Numbered from the stretch's first letter, positions 9,891-19,714 are shown. The stretch: 64,000 bases of DNA from Pseudomonas cremoricolorata DSM 17059 = NBRC 16634 (GCF_000425745.1 NZ_AUEA01000013.1:82373-146372); one strand, 5' to 3'. Numbers and translations: made by a program. The notes: a model not told the origin generated them from the letters alone.

Positions 9891-10532
9891 GTGTCGAGTA
9901 TCGATGATGATGGCCTGGCTGGCGCCAAGGACTGGTGGAATCGCAACGGCAAGCCGTTGCTCACAGGTGCCTTGCTCGCCGCGGCCGTGGTGATGGGCTG
10001 GCAGGCCTGGCAGAAGTACCAGAGCAACCAGTCCCAGGGTGCCTCGGGCCTGTACCAGGCATTGCTGGAAACCACGCTGACGCCAAGCGGCACGCCGGAC
10101 ACCGCCAAGGTCGCCGAACTGGCTGGCAAGCTCAAGAGCGACTTCGGCGGCAGCGCCTATGCGCAGTACGGCAGCCTGTTCGTCGCCAAGGTTGCAGTCG
10201 ACAGCGGCAAGCTCGATGATGCCGCCGCTGAACTCAAGGGCGTGCTCGACAAACCGGCCGACGCCACCCTGGGGGAAATTTCCCGGCAGCGTCTGGCCCG
10301 TGTGCTGGCCGCTCAGGACAAAGCAGAAGATGCGCTGAAGTTGCTCGACGGTGACGCGGAAAAGGCCTTCCTGGCCAGCCGCGAAGAACTCAAAGGTGAT
10401 CTGCTGGTGCAACTGGGCCGTGCCGATGATGCTCACGGCGCCTACGAAAAGGCCAAGGCCGCGATGTCTGACGACGCCGCGACCGGTGGACTGCAACTGA
10501 AGCTGGACGACTTGGCCAAAGGGGACGCGTGA
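9891..10532 (+). CDS. YfgM-type periplasmic TPR protein (ancillary SecYEG translocon subunit family)
   Basis: 213 residues from GTG 9891, preceded by AAAAGGAG at good spacing; an upstream in-frame ATG at 9870 lacks homology. A short cytoplasmic tail (DWWNRNGKPL) leads into one transmembrane helix (LTGALLAAAVVMGWQAWQKY). The rest is a periplasmic TPR-like domain. E. coli YfgM associates with the Sec translocon and the PpiD chaperone. It is followed one base later by bamB, fitting a role in envelope protein traffic. Confidence 0.85.
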   Translation: MSSIDDDGLAGAKDWWNRNGKPLLTGALLAAAVVMGWQAWQKYQSNQSQGASGLYQALLETTLTPSGTPDTAKVAELAGKLKSDFGGSAYAQYGSLFVAKVAVDSGKLDDAAAELKGVLDKPADATLGEISRQRLARVLAAQDKAEDALKLLDGDAEKAFLASREELKGDLLVQLGRADDAHGAYEKAKAAMSDDAATGGLQLKLDDLAKGDA

Positions 10533-10533
10533 C

Positions 10534-11676
10534 GTGATCGGTTGGAAACAAGCAGCAGTGCTGACCCTGGCCGTACTGGCCGCGGGTTGCAGCAGCAACA
10601 GCAAGAAGGAACTGCCACCGGCCGAACTGACCAAGTTCACCGAAGAAGTGGTGCTGAAGAAGCAGTGGAGCCGCTCGATCGGTGACGGTCAGGGCGACAA
10701 GTACAACGTTCTGGTGCCGGCCATCGAGAACGATCGCATTTTCGCCTCCGACGTCACCGGTGAGGTCTATGCCCTCGATCGCCGTACCGGCGATGTGGTC
10801 TGGGAGAACGACCTCGACCTGCCGGTCTCCGGTGCGGTCGGTGTCGGCTATGGCCTGCTGACCCTGGGTACGCTCAAGGGTGAGGTCATCGCCCTGGACT
10901 CCACCACCGGCAAGGAGCGCTGGCGTTCGCGGGTGTCCAGCGAAGTGCTGGCGCCGCCTGCCAACAACGGTGACGTGGTGGTGGTGCAAACCCAGGACGA
11001 CCGTCTGATCGGTCTCGATGCCGCCACTGGCGAGCGTCGCTGGATCTATGAGAACACCCCGGCCGTGCTGACCCTGCGTGGCACCGGCGCGCCGGTGGTG
11101 ACCAACCGCCTGGCCATCGCCGGCCTGTCCACCGGCAAGGTGGTCGCGGTGGATATCCAGAACGGCGTGCCGGTCTGGGAAAGCCGTGTCGCCATCCCGC
11201 AAGGGCGCTCGGAGCTGGACCGCGTGGTGGACATCGACGGCGGCCTGCTGCTGTCGGGTGGCACCCTGTACGTCAGCACCTATCAGGGGCGCGTCGCCGG
11301 GCTCGACATCGAAAGCGGGCGCGTGCTCTGGCAGCGCGACGCCTCCAGCTATGTCGGCGTGGCCCAGGGCTTTGGCAACGTCTACGTGAGCGAGGCTTCG
11401 GGCACGATCGAGAGCGTCGACGAGCGTTCTTCCAGCGCCCTGTGGAGCAACGACAGCCTGGCCCGCCGCCAGTTGTCGGCGCCGGAAGTGTTCTCCAGCT
11501 ATATCGCCGTGGGCGACTTCGAAGGCTACCTGCACCTGCTCAGCCAGGTCGATGGTCGCTTCGTCGGTCGTGAGCGGATCGACAGCGATGGTCTGCGCGC
11601 CCGCCCTCTGGTGGTCGACGACACCATCTACGTCTTCGGCAACAGCGGCAAGCTTGAAGCACTGAGCATCCGCTGA
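10534..11676 (+). CDS. bamB: Outer membrane assembly lipoprotein BamB
   Basis: 380 residues, start GTG 10534. The signal peptide ends in LAAGC, so C19 is lipidated. The mature part is an eight-bladed beta-propeller with PQQ-like repeats such as YALDRRTGDVVWEN, IALDSTTGKERWRS and IGLDAATGERRWIY. BamB is a scaffold of the BAM complex, which inserts beta-barrel proteins. It is tightly packed after the YfgM gene and followed by a terminator before der. Confidence 0.96.
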   Translation: MIGWKQAAVLTLAVLAAGCSSNSKKELPPAELTKFTEEVVLKKQWSRSIGDGQGDKYNVLVPAIENDRIFASDVTGEVYALDRRTGDVVWENDLDLPVSGAVGVGYGLLTLGTLKGEVIALDSTTGKERWRSRVSSEVLAPPANNGDVVVVQTQDDRLIGLDAATGERRWIYENTPAVLTLRGTGAPVVTNRLAIAGLSTGKVVAVDIQNGVPVWESRVAIPQGRSELDRVVDIDGGLLLSGGTLYVSTYQGRVAGLDIESGRVLWQRDASSYVGVAQGFGNVYVSEASGTIESVDERSSSALWSNDSLARRQLSAPEVFSSYIAVGDFEGYLHLLSQVDGRFVGRERIDSDGLRARPLVVDDTIYVFGNSGKLEALSIR

Positions 11677-11747
11677 CGCTATGCTCAAGGCCTGCGGGCC
11701 TTGGGCGGCGGCGCTCAGGCACAGCCTGGACACGCCGCATGAACTCC

Positions 11748-11770
11748 GGCCGCTGCTTGCAGCGGCCTTT
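11748..11770 (+). terminator. Intrinsic terminator after bamB
   Basis: GGCCGCTG (11748-11755) and CAGCGGCC (11760-11767) are perfect 8-bp arms with loop CTTG, followed by TTT and a T-rich stretch. A second hairpin, CAAGGCC/GGCCTTG (11686-11703), lies just upstream. Confidence 0.7.
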
Positions 11771-11802
11771 GCATTTTCAAGAATTCACCAGTGGAGAGCC
11801 GC

Positions 11803-13266
11803 ATGGTTCCCGTAATTGCCCTGGTAGGGCGGCCGAACGTCGGCAAATCCACCATGTTCAACCGCCTGACCAAGACCCGCGATGCCATCGTCGGTGACCT
11901 TTCGGGCCTGACCCGCGACCGCCAGTACGGCGATGCCTCCTGGCAGGGTCGCTCGTTCATCCTCATCGACACCGGCGGTATCACCGGCGATGAAGTGGGC
12001 ATGGATGAAAAAATGGCCGAGCAGTCGCTCATGGCCATCGAAGAAGCCGACTATGTGCTGTTCCTGGTCGATGCCCGCGCCGGCATGACCGCGGCCGACC
12101 AGATGATTGCCGAGCACCTGCGCAAGCGCAACAAGGCTGCGGTGCTGGTCGCCAACAAGATCGACAACATCGATGCCGACGTCGCCCGCGCCGAGTTCTC
12201 GCCGCTGGGTATGGGCAACGCCATTCCAGTGGCCGGCTCGCAAGGTCGCGGTATCAATGCGCTGATGGAGTCGGTGCTCGGGCACATTCCCCGTGACGCC
12301 GAAGAAGAGGCGCTCGATGCCGAGGTCGCCGAAGGCGAGGAAGCACTGCGCATCCCCGGGCCGAGCGAAAAGGATGGCATCAAGATCGCCATCATCGGTC
12401 GCCCCAACGTCGGCAAATCCACCCTGGTCAACCGCATGCTCGGTGAAGAGCGTGTGGTGGTCTACGACGAGCCGGGCACCACCCGCGACAGCATCTACAT
12501 TCCGTTCGAGCGTGATGGCGAGAAGTACACCTTCATCGACACTGCGGGCGTGCGCCGTCGCGGCAAGATCCATGAAGAGGTCGAGAAGTTCTCGGTGGTC
12601 AAGACACTGCAGGCGATCAAGGACGCCAACGTGGTGATCTTCGTCATGGACGCCCGCGAAGGGGTGGTCGACCACGACCTCAACCTGCTGGGCTTCGCCC
12701 TGGAAGCCGGTCGGGCCATCGTCATCGCCCTGAACAAGTGGGATGGCATGCAGCCGGGCGAGCGCGACTACGTCAAGACCGAGCTGGAGCGCCGGCTGTT
12801 CTTCGTCGATTTCGCCGACATCCACTTCATTTCCGCGCTTCATGGCACCGGCGTTGGCAACCTGTACAAGTCGGTGCAGGCCGCCTTCAAGTCGGCGGTG
12901 ACCCGTTGGCCGACCAGCCGCCTGACGCAGATTCTCGAAGATGCCATCAGCGAGCACCAGCCGCCGCTGGTCAATGGTCGCCGCATCAAGCTGCGCTATG
13001 CCCACCTCGGTGGTGCCAACCCGCCACTGATCGTGATCCACGGCAACCAGACCGAGAAGATCCCGCGCTCTTACTCGCGTTACCTGGAAAACACCTACCG
13101 CCGCGTGCTGAAGCTGGTAGGTACGCCGATCCGCATCGAGTACAAGGGCGGCGAAAACCCGTTCGAGGGCAAGAAGAACACCCTCACCGATCGTCAGGTC
13201 AACAAGAAGCGTCGCTTGATGTCGCACCACAAGAAGGCCGAGAAAAAACGCCGCGACAAACGCTGA
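11803..13266 (+). CDS. der: Ribosome assembly GTPase Der (EngA)
   Basis: 487 residues from ATG 11803. A GTG at 11791 would also be in frame, but GTGGAGAG there is better read as the ribosome binding site. Two tandem GTPase domains are seen, each with GRPNVGKST, followed by a KH-like C-terminal domain and a basic tail ([20 protein letters not shown]). Der is essential for 50S subunit maturation. It follows bamB as in most gammaproteobacteria. Confidence 0.97.
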   Translation: MVPVIALVGRPNVGKSTMFNRLTKTRDAIVGDLSGLTRDRQYGDASWQGRSFILIDTGGITGDEVGMDEKMAEQSLMAIEEADYVLFLVDARAGMTAADQMIAEHLRKRNKAAVLVANKIDNIDADVARAEFSPLGMGNAIPVAGSQGRGINALMESVLGHIPRDAEEEALDAEVAEGEEALRIPGPSEKDGIKIAIIGRPNVGKSTLVNRMLGEERVVVYDEPGTTRDSIYIPFERDGEKYTFIDTAGVRRRGKIHEEVEKFSVVKTLQAIKDANVVIFVMDAREGVVDHDLNLLGFALEAGRAIVIALNKWDGMQPGERDYVKTELERRLFFVDFADIHFISALHGTGVGNLYKSVQAAFKSAVTRWPTSRLTQILEDAISEHQPPLVNGRRIKLRYAHLGGANPPLIVIHGNQTEKIPRSYSRYLENTYRRVLKLVGTPIRIEYKGGENPFEGKKNTLTDRQVNKKRRLMSHHKKAEKKRRDKR

Positions 13267-13269
13267 CCC

Positions 13270-13327
13270 TTCGAGCGGCAAGCTTCGAGTCGCGCACTGC
13301 GCCGCTTGAAGCCTGCCGCTCGAAACT
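13270..13327. repeat. REP-like imperfect palindrome after der
   Basis: GAGCGGCAAGCTTC near 13275 is mirrored by GAAGCCTGCCGCTC near 13310-13323, giving a long imperfect stem. This pattern (AGCGGCAAGCTTC / GAAGC-TGCCGCT) is common after genes in P. putida-type genomes. It may also end der transcription. Confidence 0.5.
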
Positions 13328-13366
13328 TGTAGCTTATGCCCCTCAGACCCCAGGAAAGAGGGCTCC

Positions 13367-14515
13367 ATGATCCGCAGCAAACTGCCCCACGTCGGCACTA
13401 CCATCTTCACCCGCATGTCGCAGCTCGCTGCGCAGACCGGTGCGCTCAACCTTTCCCAAGGCTTTCCTGACTTCAACGGCCCACAGCCGCTGCTCGACGC
13501 AGTGGGGCGGCATGTCTGCGCTGGGCATAACCAGTACGCGCCGATGACCGGCCTGCCTGCCCTGCGCCAGCAAGTGGCGAGCAAGGTGCTGCGCCTGTAC
13601 GGCGTGCAGGTCGATGCCGATGAAGAGGTCACCATCACCCCAGGCGCCACCGAAGCGATCTTCTGCGCCATTCAGGCGCTCATCCACAGTGGTGACGAGG
13701 TGATCGTCTTCGATCCCAGCTACGACGCCTACGACCCGGCCGTGACATTGGCAGGCGGGCATTGTGTGCACGTGCCGCTCAGCAACGGTGAGTTTCGTAT
13801 CGACTGGCAGGCGTTCAGCGATGCGCTGAGCCCGCGCACGCGCATGGTCATCATCAATTCCCCGCACAACCCCAGCGGCGCGCTGATCACCCGCGAAGAC
13901 CTTGATACCCTGGCTGCGCTGATCGCTGATCGCGACCTGTACCTGCTCAGCGACGAGGTCTACGAACACCTGCTGTTCGATGGCGCTCGGCACGCCAGCG
14001 TGCTGGCCCACCCGCAGCTCTATGCGCGGGCCTTCGTAGTCAGCTCGTTCGGCAAGACCTACCACGTCACCGGCTGGAAGACCGGCTACGTGATCGCTCC
14101 GCCAGCGCTCAGCGCTGAGCTGCGCAAGGTCCACCAATACGTCAACTTCTGTGGCGTTACGCCCTTGCAGCATGCACTGGCCGAGTTCATGGCCGAGCAT
14201 CCCGAACATGTCGATGAGCTGCCGGCGTTCTACCAGGCCAAGCGCGACCTGTTCTGCGACCTGCTCGAGGATTCGCGCTTTCGCTTCACCCGTGCCCCGG
14301 GCACCTATTTCCAGTTGCTGGATTACTCGGCCATCCGTCCCGACCTCGATGATGTCGACATGGCCCTGTGGTTGACCCGCGAACACGGGGTGGCGAGCAT
14401 TCCTGTGTCGGTGTTCTATCAGCAACCCATCGCCGGGCAGCGTCTGATCCGCCTGTGCTTTGCCAAACGTGAGGAGACGCTGCGCCACGCAGCGGAAAAA
14501 CTATGCGCGATCTGA
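13367..14515 (+). CDS. ybdL: PLP-dependent aminotransferase (YbdL/MtnE-type, methionine or glutamine transaminase)
   Basis: 382 residues, a fold-type I class I/II aminotransferase. The N-terminus MIRSKLPHVGTTIFTRMSQL and ALNLSQGFPDF match YbdL-type enzymes. The substrate motif SPHNPSGALIT and PLP lysine region SSFGKTYHVTGWKTGY are intact. YbdL-type enzymes transaminate methionine and related amino acids with 2-oxo acids, including KMTB in methionine salvage. The stop overlaps the start of the omega-amidase gene by 13 bases, which suggests that 2-oxoglutaramate made with glutamine as donor is consumed by the neighbour. Confidence 0.85.
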   Translation: MIRSKLPHVGTTIFTRMSQLAAQTGALNLSQGFPDFNGPQPLLDAVGRHVCAGHNQYAPMTGLPALRQQVASKVLRLYGVQVDADEEVTITPGATEAIFCAIQALIHSGDEVIVFDPSYDAYDPAVTLAGGHCVHVPLSNGEFRIDWQAFSDALSPRTRMVIINSPHNPSGALITREDLDTLAALIADRDLYLLSDEVYEHLLFDGARHASVLAHPQLYARAFVVSSFGKTYHVTGWKTGYVIAPPALSAELRKVHQYVNFCGVTPLQHALAEFMAEHPEHVDELPAFYQAKRDLFCDLLEDSRFRFTRAPGTYFQLLDYSAIRPDLDDVDMALWLTREHGVASIPVSVFYQQPIAGQRLIRLCFAKREETLRHAAEKLCAI

Positions 14516-15297
14516 GCCAGCTACCCAACCTGACCCTTGCGCTGGTGCAGACCAGCCTCGCCTGGCACGACCGCCAGGCCAATTTCGAGCACTTCGAAGC
14601 GTTGCTGGAACAGGCCCGCGGCGCTGATCTGATCGTCCTGCCGGAGATGTTCACCACAGGGTTTTCCATGGAGTCCGAGCGTCTTGCCGAGCCCGAGAAC
14701 GGCCCGGCCAGCAAATGGCTCAAGGCCCAGGCGAAAAAGCTCGATGCGGTGGTGACTGGCAGCGTGATCATCCAGGCGGCCGACGGTACTCACCGCAACC
14801 GCCTGCTGTGGGCGCGTCCTGATGGTGAGCTGCTGCACTACGACAAGCGCCACCTGTTCCGCATGGCCGGTGAGCACGAGCACTACACCCCCGGCTATCG
14901 CCAGGTGCAGTTCGAGCTCAAGGGCTGGCGGATTCGTCCGCTGATCTGCTACGACCTCCGCTTCCCGGTGTGGAGCCGCGACCCCCATGACACCGACCTG
15001 CTGCTGTACACCGCCAACTGGCCAGCGGCGCGGCGCCTGCACTGGAACCGTCTGCTGCCGGCGCGGGCCATCGAGAACCTGTGTTTCGTCGCGGCAGTGA
15101 ACCGCGTCGGCACCGATGGCAAAGGCTTTGCCTATTCCGGTGACAGCCAGGTGCTGGACTTCCAGGGCGAGAGCCTGCTCGGTGCAGGCGAGGCCGATGG
15201 CGTGTTCACCGTGGTGTTGCGCTCTGCGGAGCTGGCGGCGTACCGCAAGCGCTTCCCGGCCGACCTGGACGCCGACTCGTTCACCCTGGACTGCTGA
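14503..15297 (+). CDS. yafV: Carbon-nitrogen hydrolase, YafV-type omega-amidase
   Basis: 264 residues of the nitrilase superfamily. The catalytic triad is visible: Glu in VLPEMFTTGFSM, Lys in YDKRHLFRMAGEHEHY and Cys in LICYDLRFPVW. The GEHEHYTPG segment is typical of YafV/NIT2-like omega-amidases, which hydrolyse 2-oxoglutaramate to 2-oxoglutarate and ammonia. The ATG at 14503 lies inside the end of the aminotransferase gene, so the two are translated together. Confidence 0.85.
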   Translation: MRDLSQLPNLTLALVQTSLAWHDRQANFEHFEALLEQARGADLIVLPEMFTTGFSMESERLAEPENGPASKWLKAQAKKLDAVVTGSVIIQAADGTHRNRLLWARPDGELLHYDKRHLFRMAGEHEHYTPGYRQVQFELKGWRIRPLICYDLRFPVWSRDPHDTDLLLYTANWPAARRLHWNRLLPARAIENLCFVAAVNRVGTDGKGFAYSGDSQVLDFQGESLLGAGEADGVFTVVLRSAELAAYRKRFPADLDADSFTLDC

Positions 15298-15324
15298 AGC
15301 GCCTGGTAACCGAGCCACTGCCGC

Positions 15325-17883
15325 TCAGTAGACGTCGCGCCGGTAGCGGCCGGTTTCGATCAGCTGTTGCACCGTGTCCTGGCCAAGCACAGCCTGCAAC
15401 GCGGCATCGACGCCGGCGGCCATGCCCTGCAGGCTGCCGCAGACGTACAGGCAGGCGCCCGCGTCGAGCCAATCTTTGAGTCGCTGAGCCTGCTGCAACA
15501 GCACATCCTGCACGTAGATTTTCTCGGCTTGGTCGCGCGAGAAGGCCAGGTCGAGCCTGGCCAGGGCGCCCTCTGCCAACCAACCCTCCAGCTCATTGCC
15601 ACAGAAGTAGTCGTGGGCTCGATTGCGTTCGCCGAACAGCAGCCAGTTGCGCGTTTCGCCAGCGACGATGTTGGCCCGTAACAGGCTGCGCAGCCCGGCC
15701 AGGCCGGTACCACTGCCGATCAGAATCAGCGGCGCGGCGGCGGCGGGCAGGTGGAAGCCGCTGTTGCGGCGCAGGCGCAAGGCGACACTGGCGCCGAGCG
15801 CCAGATGTTCAGTGAGCCAGCCCGAGCCCAGCCCCAGGCTGCCGTCGTCGCGGCGCTCCTGGCGCACGATCAGCTCGAGCACGCCGTCGCTGGCGATCGA
15901 GGCGATGGAGTATTGGCGATTGCCGAGCGGTGCCAGGGCATCCACAGCGGCCTGGGCATGCAGGCCGATCAGGTGACCGAGGTGGCTCGGCAACTGACGT
16001 GCGGCGAACGCCTGTTCGGCAGTCTGCGCCAGGCCGTCGCACTGTACCGGCTGGTCGCCGCGCAGGCTCAGCGCGGTGAGCAGTCGCTGCACCTGGTCAG
16101 GCGCGTTGCGCGGCAGGATTTCCACCAGGTCGCCGGCCTGCCACTGCACAGCGTGCTGCGCCTGCAAGCTCAGCAGGTACACCGGCTGGCCTTGGCTGCC
16201 GGGGTTGAGCAGGGTGCGTGCGCTGAGTGTCCAGTGTTCGTAGTGCGGCGGTTGCCAGGCCGCCACAGGTGCAGCGCCGGTCAGTTGTGCCAGGCCCTCC
16301 TGCCATTGCTGCAGCGCAGCGGGGTCGGCGTTGTCGACTTCCACCGTGCTGAACGTGCAGCGCGCACCGCGCTCGCTCAGCCACGCATGCAGGCGTCGGG
16401 CGAAGCCACAGAAATGCGCGTATTGCCTATCGCCCAGCGCCAGCAGGGCGTAGTCCAGATGCGCCAGCGAACAGGCCTGACCCAACACCTTGCGCTCGAA
16501 GCCACGGGCGTTGTCGGGCGCTTCGCCGTCGCCGAAGGTGCTGATGACAAACAGTGCGCGGCGCGCCCGGCGCAGATCATCTTCAGCCAGATCACCCAGC
16601 GCCCGCACCTGCACCGGCAGCCCGGCGGCCTGCAACTGCGCGGCACTGTGCCAGGCCAACTGCTCGGCCAGGCCGCTCTGGCTGGCGAAACCGATCAGCC
16701 AGGCATCGGCGCCATGGCCGCTCTCACTGACGTTGGCCCGGGCGGCGCGGGCCTGGCGTTGCTTGCGCCGGCGGTCGAGGTACAGCAACCAGCCGGTGAT
16801 GAAGAACAGCTGCATCAGCGCACTGGCTGCGGTGAGCAGAATGCGCCCGGTCAGGCCAAAGTAGTTGCCCACGTGCAGGGCGTAGAAACTTTGCAGCAAT
16901 TGCTCGTTGAAGGATTTCTCGGCGTAGCGCTCTTCATGCAGCACTTCGCCGCTGGTCGGGGCGAAGTTGATCAGGTCGAAGGCGCGCGGGTGCGCGGCGT
17001 CGCTGCGCAGCAGACGCACGCTGACCGGGCCGTGGCCATCGGCCGGCAAGCGCAGGTTGTAGGTGCTCAAGGTGGGGCCGGCCAGACGCTGCAACTCGCT
17101 CCAGATCACCGCGTAGTTGACCGGCTGCGGCGCGCTCGGCGGCAGGTCGCGGGTCATGCGGCGCCTGGCCTGCACCTGTTCCCGCGCATTCGGCTCGCTG
17201 CGCGCATCGCTGAGCAACTGACGCACGCCATCGCGGTACCACTCGTACGACCACGTCAGCCCGGTCAGGGCCATCAGCAGGTAGAACAGCAGGCACCAGG
17301 TGCCGACCACCGCGTGCAGATCCCAGTTGAACGCGCGGCCACGCTTGCGCCAGTCGAAGGTCAGCCACGCGCGCCAGTTAAGGGTCTGCCTTGGCCAGCG
17401 CAGGTACAGCCCGGACAGGCAGAAGAACACCAGCGCCAGGGTGCTGGCTGCGGTGATTTGCCGGCCGGTTTCGCCCATGGCCAGGAAGCGGTGCAGGCGC
17501 AGCATCAGGTCGAAGAAGCCTTGCCCGACCACCTCGCCCTTGAGCTCGCCGGTGTACGGGTCGGCATAGCGCAGTTGCCCGCGATGGGCGCCGGCCTCGG
17601 GGCTGAAGAAAATCCGTGCGGCGCGATCGGACTGTGGTTCGACCCACAGCATGCTGACCCGCGCCCCTTGCGCCGCTTCTGCGCGGCGCACCAGCTCAGC
17701 CGGTGGCAGTACGCCTTGCGGCTGGACCTCGACGGTCAAGGTGTTCGGGTTGAGCAGGCGCAGCAGTTCATCCTGGAACGACCAGGTCGCGCCGGTCGCG
17801 CCCATCACCGTCAGCACCAGGCCAGCACTGATGCCGAGCAGCCAGTGCAACTGGAAGAGGATTTTTTTCAGCACCACCATCAC
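15325..17883 (-). CDS. PepSY-TM / flavodoxin / ferredoxin-NADP reductase fusion flavoprotein
   Basis: 852 residues. The N-terminal 380 or so form a PepSY-associated membrane domain with about four TM helices ([44 protein letters not shown]). A flavodoxin domain follows ([22 protein letters not shown]). Then an FAD domain with RQYSIASI and an NADPH domain with [17 protein letters not shown] and [12 protein letters not shown]. The last two parts resemble CysJ, so it is often called a sulfite reductase flavoprotein. No CysI partner is near. I infer transfer of electrons from NADPH across the inner membrane, possibly for ferric siderophore reduction. Confidence 0.85.
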   Translation of the reverse strand: MMVVLKKILFQLHWLLGISAGLVLTVMGATGATWSFQDELLRLLNPNTLTVEVQPQGVLPPAELVRRAEAAQGARVSMLWVEPQSDRAARIFFSPEAGAHRGQLRYADPYTGELKGEVVGQGFFDLMLRLHRFLAMGETGRQITAASTLALVFFCLSGLYLRWPRQTLNWRAWLTFDWRKRGRAFNWDLHAVVGTWCLLFYLLMALTGLTWSYEWYRDGVRQLLSDARSEPNAREQVQARRRMTRDLPPSAPQPVNYAVIWSELQRLAGPTLSTYNLRLPADGHGPVSVRLLRSDAAHPRAFDLINFAPTSGEVLHEERYAEKSFNEQLLQSFYALHVGNYFGLTGRILLTAASALMQLFFITGWLLYLDRRRKQRQARAARANVSESGHGADAWLIGFASQSGLAEQLAWHSAAQLQAAGLPVQVRALGDLAEDDLRRARRALFVISTFGDGEAPDNARGFERKVLGQACSLAHLDYALLALGDRQYAHFCGFARRLHAWLSERGARCTFSTVEVDNADPAALQQWQEGLAQLTGAAPVAAWQPPHYEHWTLSARTLLNPGSQGQPVYLLSLQAQHAVQWQAGDLVEILPRNAPDQVQRLLTALSLRGDQPVQCDGLAQTAEQAFAARQLPSHLGHLIGLHAQAAVDALAPLGNRQYSIASIASDGVLELIVRQERRDDGSLGLGSGWLTEHLALGASVALRLRRNSGFHLPAAAAPLILIGSGTGLAGLRSLLRANIVAGETRNWLLFGERNRAHDYFCGNELEGWLAEGALARLDLAFSRDQAEKIYVQDVLLQQAQRLKDWLDAGACLYVCGSLQGMAAGVDAALQAVLGQDTVQQLIETGRYRRDVY

Positions 17884-17981
17884 CTTGCCGGCCCGCCCGA
17901 AAATGGGCGGCGTGCATTATGCCTTGGCCGCTGCGGCGTGGGCAGTCAGGTGAGGGCGCGCAGAATTGCGGCAGACATGAA

Positions 17982-18003
17982 AACGGGGCCTCGCGGCCCC
18001 GTT
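17982..18003 (-). terminator. Terminator of speC
   Basis: AACGGGGCC (17982-17990) and GGCCCCGTT (17995-18003) are perfect 9-bp arms with a 4-base loop. Read on the minus strand the hairpin is followed by TTTCATG. It lies just after the speC stop. Confidence 0.75.
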
Positions 18004-18008
18004 CGGTG

Positions 18009-19172
18009 TTACAGGTAGAACGCCTTGAGCGGCGGGAAGCCGTTGAATTCCACCGCGCTGTAGCTGGTGGTGTAGGCGCCAGTGGACAGCCAGTACAGGC
18101 GGTCACCGATGGCCAGGTTCAGCGGCAGGCCATACTTGTAGTGCTCGTACATGATATCGGCGCTGTCGCAGGTCGGGCCGGCGATGACCACTTCTTCCAT
18201 CTCGCCTTTCTTTTCGGTCCAGATGGGGAATTTGATCGACTCGTCCATGGTTTCGATCAGGCCAGAGAACTTGCCCACATCGGTGTATACCCAGCGCTCG
18301 ACCGCAGTGCGCGACTTGCGCGCCACCAGCACCACTTCGCTGACCAGAATGCCGGCGTTGGCGATCAGCGAGCGGCCCGGCTCAAGGATGATTTCCGGCA
18401 GGTCGTCACCGAAGTCTTCCTTGAGGAAGCGGATGATCTCTTCGGCGTAGGTTTCCAGGCTGTTGGTGCGGGTGATGTAGTTGGCCGGGAAGCCGCCGCC
18501 CATGTTGATCAGCTTCAGCTCGATGCCGTCTTCTACCTTGAGGCGCTCGAAGATCACCTTGACCTTGGCGATGGCCGCGTCCCAGACGCTGATGTCGCGC
18601 TGCTGCGAGCCTACGTGGAACGAGATGCCGTACGGCACCAGGCCCAGGTCACGGGCGAGGATCAGCAGGTCCATGGCCATGTCGGTCTGGCAGCCGAACT
18701 TGCGCGACAGTGGCCAGTCGGCGGTGGTCGAGCCTTCAGTGAGAATACGCACATAGACTTTCGAGCCCGGCGCCGCCTTGGCGATGTTGCGCAGGTCGGC
18801 TTCCGAGTCGGTGGCGTACAGGCGCACACCCTTCTCGTAGAAGTAGCGGATGTCCTTGGACTTCTTGATGGTGTTGCCGTAGCTGATACGGTCGGCGCTG
18901 ACGCCCTGGCCCATCACCTTGTCCAGCTCGTAGATCGAGGCGATGTCGAAGTTCGAACCTTTGTCCTTGAGCAGGTCGATGATTTCCACGGCAGGGTTGG
19001 CCTTGACCGCGTAGTAGACCTTGGCAAATTCGAAACCGGCACGCAGGTCGTCGTAGGCCTTGCTGATCATCTGCGTATCGATGAGGACGAACGGGGTTTC
19101 CTGTTTGTCGGCGAACGCCTTCATCTTGGTGAAAGTGTCACGTGCGAAATAGTCTTCGACCTGGATCGACAT
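18009..19172 (-). CDS. speC: Ornithine decarboxylase (possibly lysine/ornithine)
   Basis: 387 residues from the ATG at 19172 (MSIQVEDYFARDTFTK). The open frame runs on upstream but is not homologous there. This is a fold-type III (alanine-racemase-like) PLP decarboxylase making putrescine. The PLP lysine is K57 in YYAVKANP. The specificity helix contains FHVGSQQRD and the catalytic cysteine is in GPTCDSADIMY. A monocistronic layout is likely, with a terminator after the stop and a MITE-like repeat 78 bases before the start. Confidence 0.93.
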   Translation of the reverse strand: MSIQVEDYFARDTFTKMKAFADKQETPFVLIDTQMISKAYDDLRAGFEFAKVYYAVKANPAVEIIDLLKDKGSNFDIASIYELDKVMGQGVSADRISYGNTIKKSKDIRYFYEKGVRLYATDSEADLRNIAKAAPGSKVYVRILTEGSTTADWPLSRKFGCQTDMAMDLLILARDLGLVPYGISFHVGSQQRDISVWDAAIAKVKVIFERLKVEDGIELKLINMGGGFPANYITRTNSLETYAEEIIRFLKEDFGDDLPEIILEPGRSLIANAGILVSEVVLVARKSRTAVERWVYTDVGKFSGLIETMDESIKFPIWTEKKGEMEEVVIAGPTCDSADIMYEHYKYGLPLNLAIGDRLYWLSTGAYTTSYSAVEFNGFPPLKAFYL

Positions 19173-19249
19173 GCTCAGGGACTCCATGGGCAAACTGAAT
19201 GAATAAGTGGCTGCACTGAACGTCCTCCGTATCCCCACTTTGGTTCGCC

Positions 19250-19392
19250 TAGGCTCTGCCTGAAAAGCCTTGAGACTCGGTTATGCTGCGTTGAACACAG
19301 CCTCGGAATGCTCATTTACTCGAGTAAACTCCGCTTCCTCGGCTGTGTTCGCCTTGCCTAACCTTCGCTCAAGACGTTTCAGACAGAGCCTA
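19250..19392. repeat. MITE-like inverted repeat element
   Basis: A 143-bp unit begins TAGGCTCTG (19250-19258) and ends CAGAGCCTA (19384-19392). The two sides stay complementary for about 53 bases at roughly three quarters identity, up to AACACAGCC on the left and GGCTGTGTT on the right. The centre carries the palindrome TTTACTCGAGTAAA (19315-19328). No transposase is inside. I recall similar sequence between genes in other pseudomonads, but copy number cannot be tested here. Confidence 0.6.
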
Positions 19393-19714
19393 ACTCAGTA
19401 CTTGAGCCGGATGGATCGTTTCCAGCAGGGACGTTCGGCGCGCACTTTAGGGCGTGAGGACTGCGGAATCAACAGGCAGGCCGGGCGCGCCCCTTGAGTT
19501 ACCGACTGGTGTGCGGCGCAGATGTTCCCGCAGCATCGGCGAGCGTTAAATATTGTGGAAGGGCTGCCGAGAGCGGGCGCCGGCAGGCGCGGCGACAGTT
19601 GCCAGATGAGTACGGTGAGTACAGGCTGCAGGAGGCGTGTTCAGGGACGTTCGCGGGTGAACCCGCTCTCACACGTTGAGCGGATTCAGTGACGGATCGA
19701 TTCAGGTGTGCAAT
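19393..19714. other. Intergenic region upstream of speC, no gene seen
   Basis: About 320 bases between the MITE-like element and the terminator of the osmoprotectant operon. It holds a short REP-like sequence at 19650-19673. Short open frames exist, but they lack homology and ribosome binding sites. I see no RNA gene. Confidence 0.5.
19650..19673. repeat. Degenerate REP sequence
   Basis: TTCGCGGGTGAACCCGCT followed by CTCACA closely resembles the common P. putida REP core (TTCGCGGGTAAACCCGCTCC plus TACA). The inner AGCGGGTT/AACCCGCT-type symmetry forms a short stem. Confidence 0.5.

Noticed and set aside
11686..11703. First hairpin after bamB as the main terminator
   Set aside because: CAAGGCC/GGCCTTG has no T-run; the hairpin at 11748-11767 is a better terminator.
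15325..17883. Sulfite reductase alpha subunit (cysJ)
   Set aside because: The FAD/NADPH part is CysJ-like, but the membrane PepSY domain and absence of cysI argue against assimilatory sulfite reduction.
15751..18018. 755-residue open frame antisense to the flavoprotein fusion
   Set aside because: High-GC codon usage leaves antisense frames open. The translation is Gln/His/Ala-rich with no domain, and the opposite strand encodes an intact multidomain protein.
19494..19679. Short plus-strand open frame of 61 residues in the speC upstream region
   Set aside because: No ribosome binding site or recognisable protein features, and it includes the REP-like sequence.
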